A DNA stretch of 35,667 nucleotides, from contig NZ_ABIC01000043.1 in the NCBI RefSeq assembly GCF_000172075.1, positions 1 to 35,667 on the forward strand, read 5' to 3'. Both the position numbers and the translations under genes were made by a program. The stretch is from Shewanella benthica KT99 (lineage in GTDB: Bacteria; Pseudomonadota; Gammaproteobacteria; Enterobacterales; Shewanellaceae). Below the pieces are notes generated by a model, which ran no database searches, was not told the DNA's origin, and saw only the letters and a program-made list of their open reading frames with translations. Positions 33,880 through 35,667 of this stretch are shown piece after piece (within the stretch, counting starts at the first letter, position 1; the number at the start of each line of letters is the position of its first letter).

Positions 33880-34554
33880 TTAGTTAAAAAAACGCTCAAG
33901 TATCGATTGGGTAAAGGGGGTTTTAAGATAAAAACCTCTAGGGTTGGTCAATTTCTTTGATCCATCTTTAGCGATACTCTGGGTTACTGAGCGACTATTT
34001 GCGCCCTTCGGCCTAAGTTGTAGCACTTCACCATGCCTGGCAGTGAGCTCTCGTACCTGCCCCATGGCAATGAATTCCATTATCTCTTCCCAATCTTGCT
34101 TCAGCAGTGCGAGTTCATCTGGTGTTGGAGACCATAAAATGGGAGTGCCTATCTGTCTTTGGGCTACTGGGATGTTACGGTTTCCTTGTATCGGAACCCA
34201 GAGCACGGTCTGTAATTTATGATAGACAATGCTTTTTTCCCAAGTCAGGCCTTGTATATTGACCAAGGGAGCAACAGTCACATAGGTGGTCTCTATTGGT
34301 TTTCCTTTGTCATCGATGGGGATCGTCTTTAACTCTATACCTAGATGCAAGAAATCCTGCTCAGGTCTTGAACCAGCAAGAGCCCCTAGTTCATATTCGA
34401 TCAACTGACCTACCCAGCCCTTATCTCTTTTAAGATCGGCTGGAGTGGTGAATCCGTGAGAATCGGCAACTTGACCTAGAGTCAGGCCTGCCATGCTGTT
34501 GGCTCGTTGCATCAGTTCTTCTATTGTTTGGGGGGAGGGAGGCGTTGTTTTCAT
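33880..34554 (-). CDS. mutH: DNA mismatch repair endonuclease MutH
   Basis: Nicks the unmethylated strand at hemimethylated GATC sites during MutSL-directed mismatch repair, implying a Dam methylase in this organism. The protein follows E. coli MutH closely: LKRDKGWVGQLIEYELGALAGSRPEQDF, then LGIELKTIPID with the catalytic Asp/Glu/Lys (PEQDF...ELK). WVPIQGNRNIPVAQRQIG, LWSP and ARHGEVLQLRPKGANS follow. I start at the ATG at 34554 (MKTTPPSP, 224 residues), matching the family length. An ATG 12 codons upstream lacks a ribosome site. The 290 bp upstream are AT-rich and contain a single TTATCCACA. Confidence 0.94.
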   Translation of the reverse strand: MKTTPPSPQTIEELMQRANSMAGLTLGQVADSHGFTTPADLKRDKGWVGQLIEYELGALAGSRPEQDFLHLGIELKTIPIDDKGKPIETTYVTVAPLVNIQGLTWEKSIVYHKLQTVLWVPIQGNRNIPVAQRQIGTPILWSPTPDELALLKQDWEEIMEFIAMGQVRELTARHGEVLQLRPKGANSRSVTQSIAKDGSKKLTNPRGFYLKTPFTQSILERFFN

Positions 34555-34861
34555 TTGCAGGATTTTACCTAAGATATTAGATATTACCATTTAATTTAAA
34601 CATCTGGTCGTTAAATGTACTGATTTGAGTTTGTTAATAACTTTTGCCAACCATATTCACTTAAGTCACTAAAAAAATTGATATATCTTTCTATATTTTT
34701 CGACGTAAGTAATCAATTTGAAGATTACATTATTCTTGCCCCTACTTTTTCAACATAGTTATCCACAGACTCATTGGATAAGTCAATTTTTAGTCACCAA
34801 AGTCGGAAAACTCTCACGGAAGATCATTATAAATTGAACTTTATGCTCAAGTAGCGATCAG

Positions 34862-34886
34862 ATCACCAAATACTCTTTTTTGGTGA
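34862..34886 (+). promoter_or_regulatory. Hairpin just before the ISAs1 transposase start
   Basis: ATCACCAAA and TTTGGTGAT pair around a 7-base loop immediately upstream of the transposase ATG at 34892. Such hairpins at IS 5' ends can block translation from read-through transcripts; the role here is inference. Confidence 0.5.
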
Positions 34887-34891
34887 TGTTA

Positions 34892-35661
34892 ATGACTGCT
34901 ACTTTTTTAAAACATTTTGATTTGACTGCGGATCCCCGTATTGAGCGTTGTAAAAAACATAACTTATTAGATATTGTTTTACTCGCTATAAGTGCGGTTA
35001 TGTCAGGCTCTGAAGGATGGGAAGACATTGAAAACTTTGGACATCTAAAGCTTGATTGGCTTCGTCAGTATCGTCCTTTTAAAGCAGGTATTCCTCGGCA
35101 TGACACTATTGCCCGTGTTATCTGCCGATTAAAAGCGGATGAAAAAGAGATAGCAAAGCTAATCGTTAAGCAAAAGGCTGATTATATTCTAGCGCTTAAA
35201 GGTCATCATTCTGGTCTACAGGGTGAATTAAAACAAGACGTTGTCAGCAAGTGCTGGTTAATAAAAGTTGGTTAAATAATAAATATCAGTGGGTTGGCTT
35301 AAAAAGCATTATCAAAGTAACATCAGACGTACATGAAAAAACGACAGGTAAAGAGACCACTGAAACACGTTGGTACATTAGCTCATTAGATTTAAATGCA
35401 GAGCAGGCGTTATCTTCTGTGCGAAATCACTGGCAAGTAGAAAGTATGCATTGGGTGTTAGAGATGACATTCAGAGAAGATGAATCACGGTTCCGTAAAG
35501 GCCGAGGTCCGCTTGCTTTTAATGTGATGAGAAAAATAGCAATGACCTTGTTCAAGCAAGAGCAGACAACACGCGCGAGTATAGTGGCTAAAAAGAAGAT
35601 GGCAGGGTTGGACGACGAGTATCGCTCAACCCTGTTAGAGTCAGGGATTAAAATGCGCTAG
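34892..35661 (+). pseudogene. Decayed ISAs1-family transposase
   Basis: The N-terminus is that of ISAs1-family (H-repeat-associated) transposases: TADPRIERCKKHNLLDIVLL, SGSEGWEDIENFGHLKLDWL, GIPRHDTIARV. At about residue 89 (CRLKADE) it jumps to KEIAKLIVKQKADYILALKGH, so about 100 residues of the DDE core, including catalytic Asp residues, are missing. Near 35237 the frame changes and more sequence is absent. The C-terminal part then continues in another frame (NKSWLNNKYQWVGLKSIIK ... RWYISSL ... VRNHWQVESMHWVLEMTFREDESR) to a natural end LLESGIKMR. A full-length member has about 370-380 residues. The copy cannot make active transposase. IS ends were not identified, and the window ends six bases after the stop. 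Confidence 0.88.
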
Positions 35662-35667
35662 CCGTGG

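Noticed and set aside
34759..34767. A perfect DnaA-box sequence, TTATCCACA, upstream of mutH.
   Set aside because: A single box without a cluster, AT-rich unwinding repeats or origin genes (dnaA, gidA, mnmG) is not evidence of an origin.

Overview
This window looks like a chromosomal segment of a Shewanella (Gammaproteobacteria, Alteromonadales). The evidence is the protein sequences (ExeA/ExeB pair, ErpA, AnmK, TyrS, GltBD) and a gene order that, from memory, follows the S. oneidensis hemL to mutH region (hemL - pyrB - clcA - erpA - anmK - tyrS - POT transporter - mtnN - gltDB - yhcC - hptA - oxyR - cyclase - mutH). No database search was possible. Most genes are conserved housekeeping genes. 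I see no tRNA, rRNA, CRISPR array, prophage or defence island.

Layout: cca (minus) diverges from the exeA-exeB pair (plus), which shares a bidirectional terminator with nhaD (minus). Between nhaD and hemL lies a striking array: seven copies of a 170-bp unit made of the 3' end of hemL, its terminator and a diverged hemL-like stretch. Between hemL and clcA is a collapsed pyrB pseudogene. Then come a coiled-coil membrane protein and erpA (plus), two small hypothetical genes (minus), anmK and an M23 peptidase (minus), tyrS (plus), a POT peptide transporter (minus) and a probable minus-strand operon mtnN - cbiB - DUF2721 - TRIC - NTF2-like. An IS1595-family element sits between mtnN and gltBD and separates gltD from its likely terminator. 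After gltBD come a radical SAM gene (yhcC), hptA, oxyR, a membrane class III cyclase, mutH and a decayed ISAs1-family transposase at the right edge.

How the genes work together: several modules handle envelope and peptidoglycan (ExeA/ExeB, AnmK, M23 peptidase), ion and peptide transport (NhaD, ClcA, TRIC, POT), nitrogen assimilation (GltBD, with a LiuR-like palindrome upstream), Fe-S insertion (ErpA), and sensing of redox or oxygen (HptA, OxyR, cyclase).

The unusual theme is local tandem duplication at gene ends. It occurs at the 3' end of hemL (sevenfold), the 5' end of mtnN, apparently the 5' end of gltD (a 27-codon stub bridging gltB and gltD), the 3' end of the cyclase gene (which changes its C-terminus), inside exeB (in frame), and as CTAG-rich short repeats at the exeB stop codon. 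None of these is a known named system; the hemL array is the best candidate for something undescribed.
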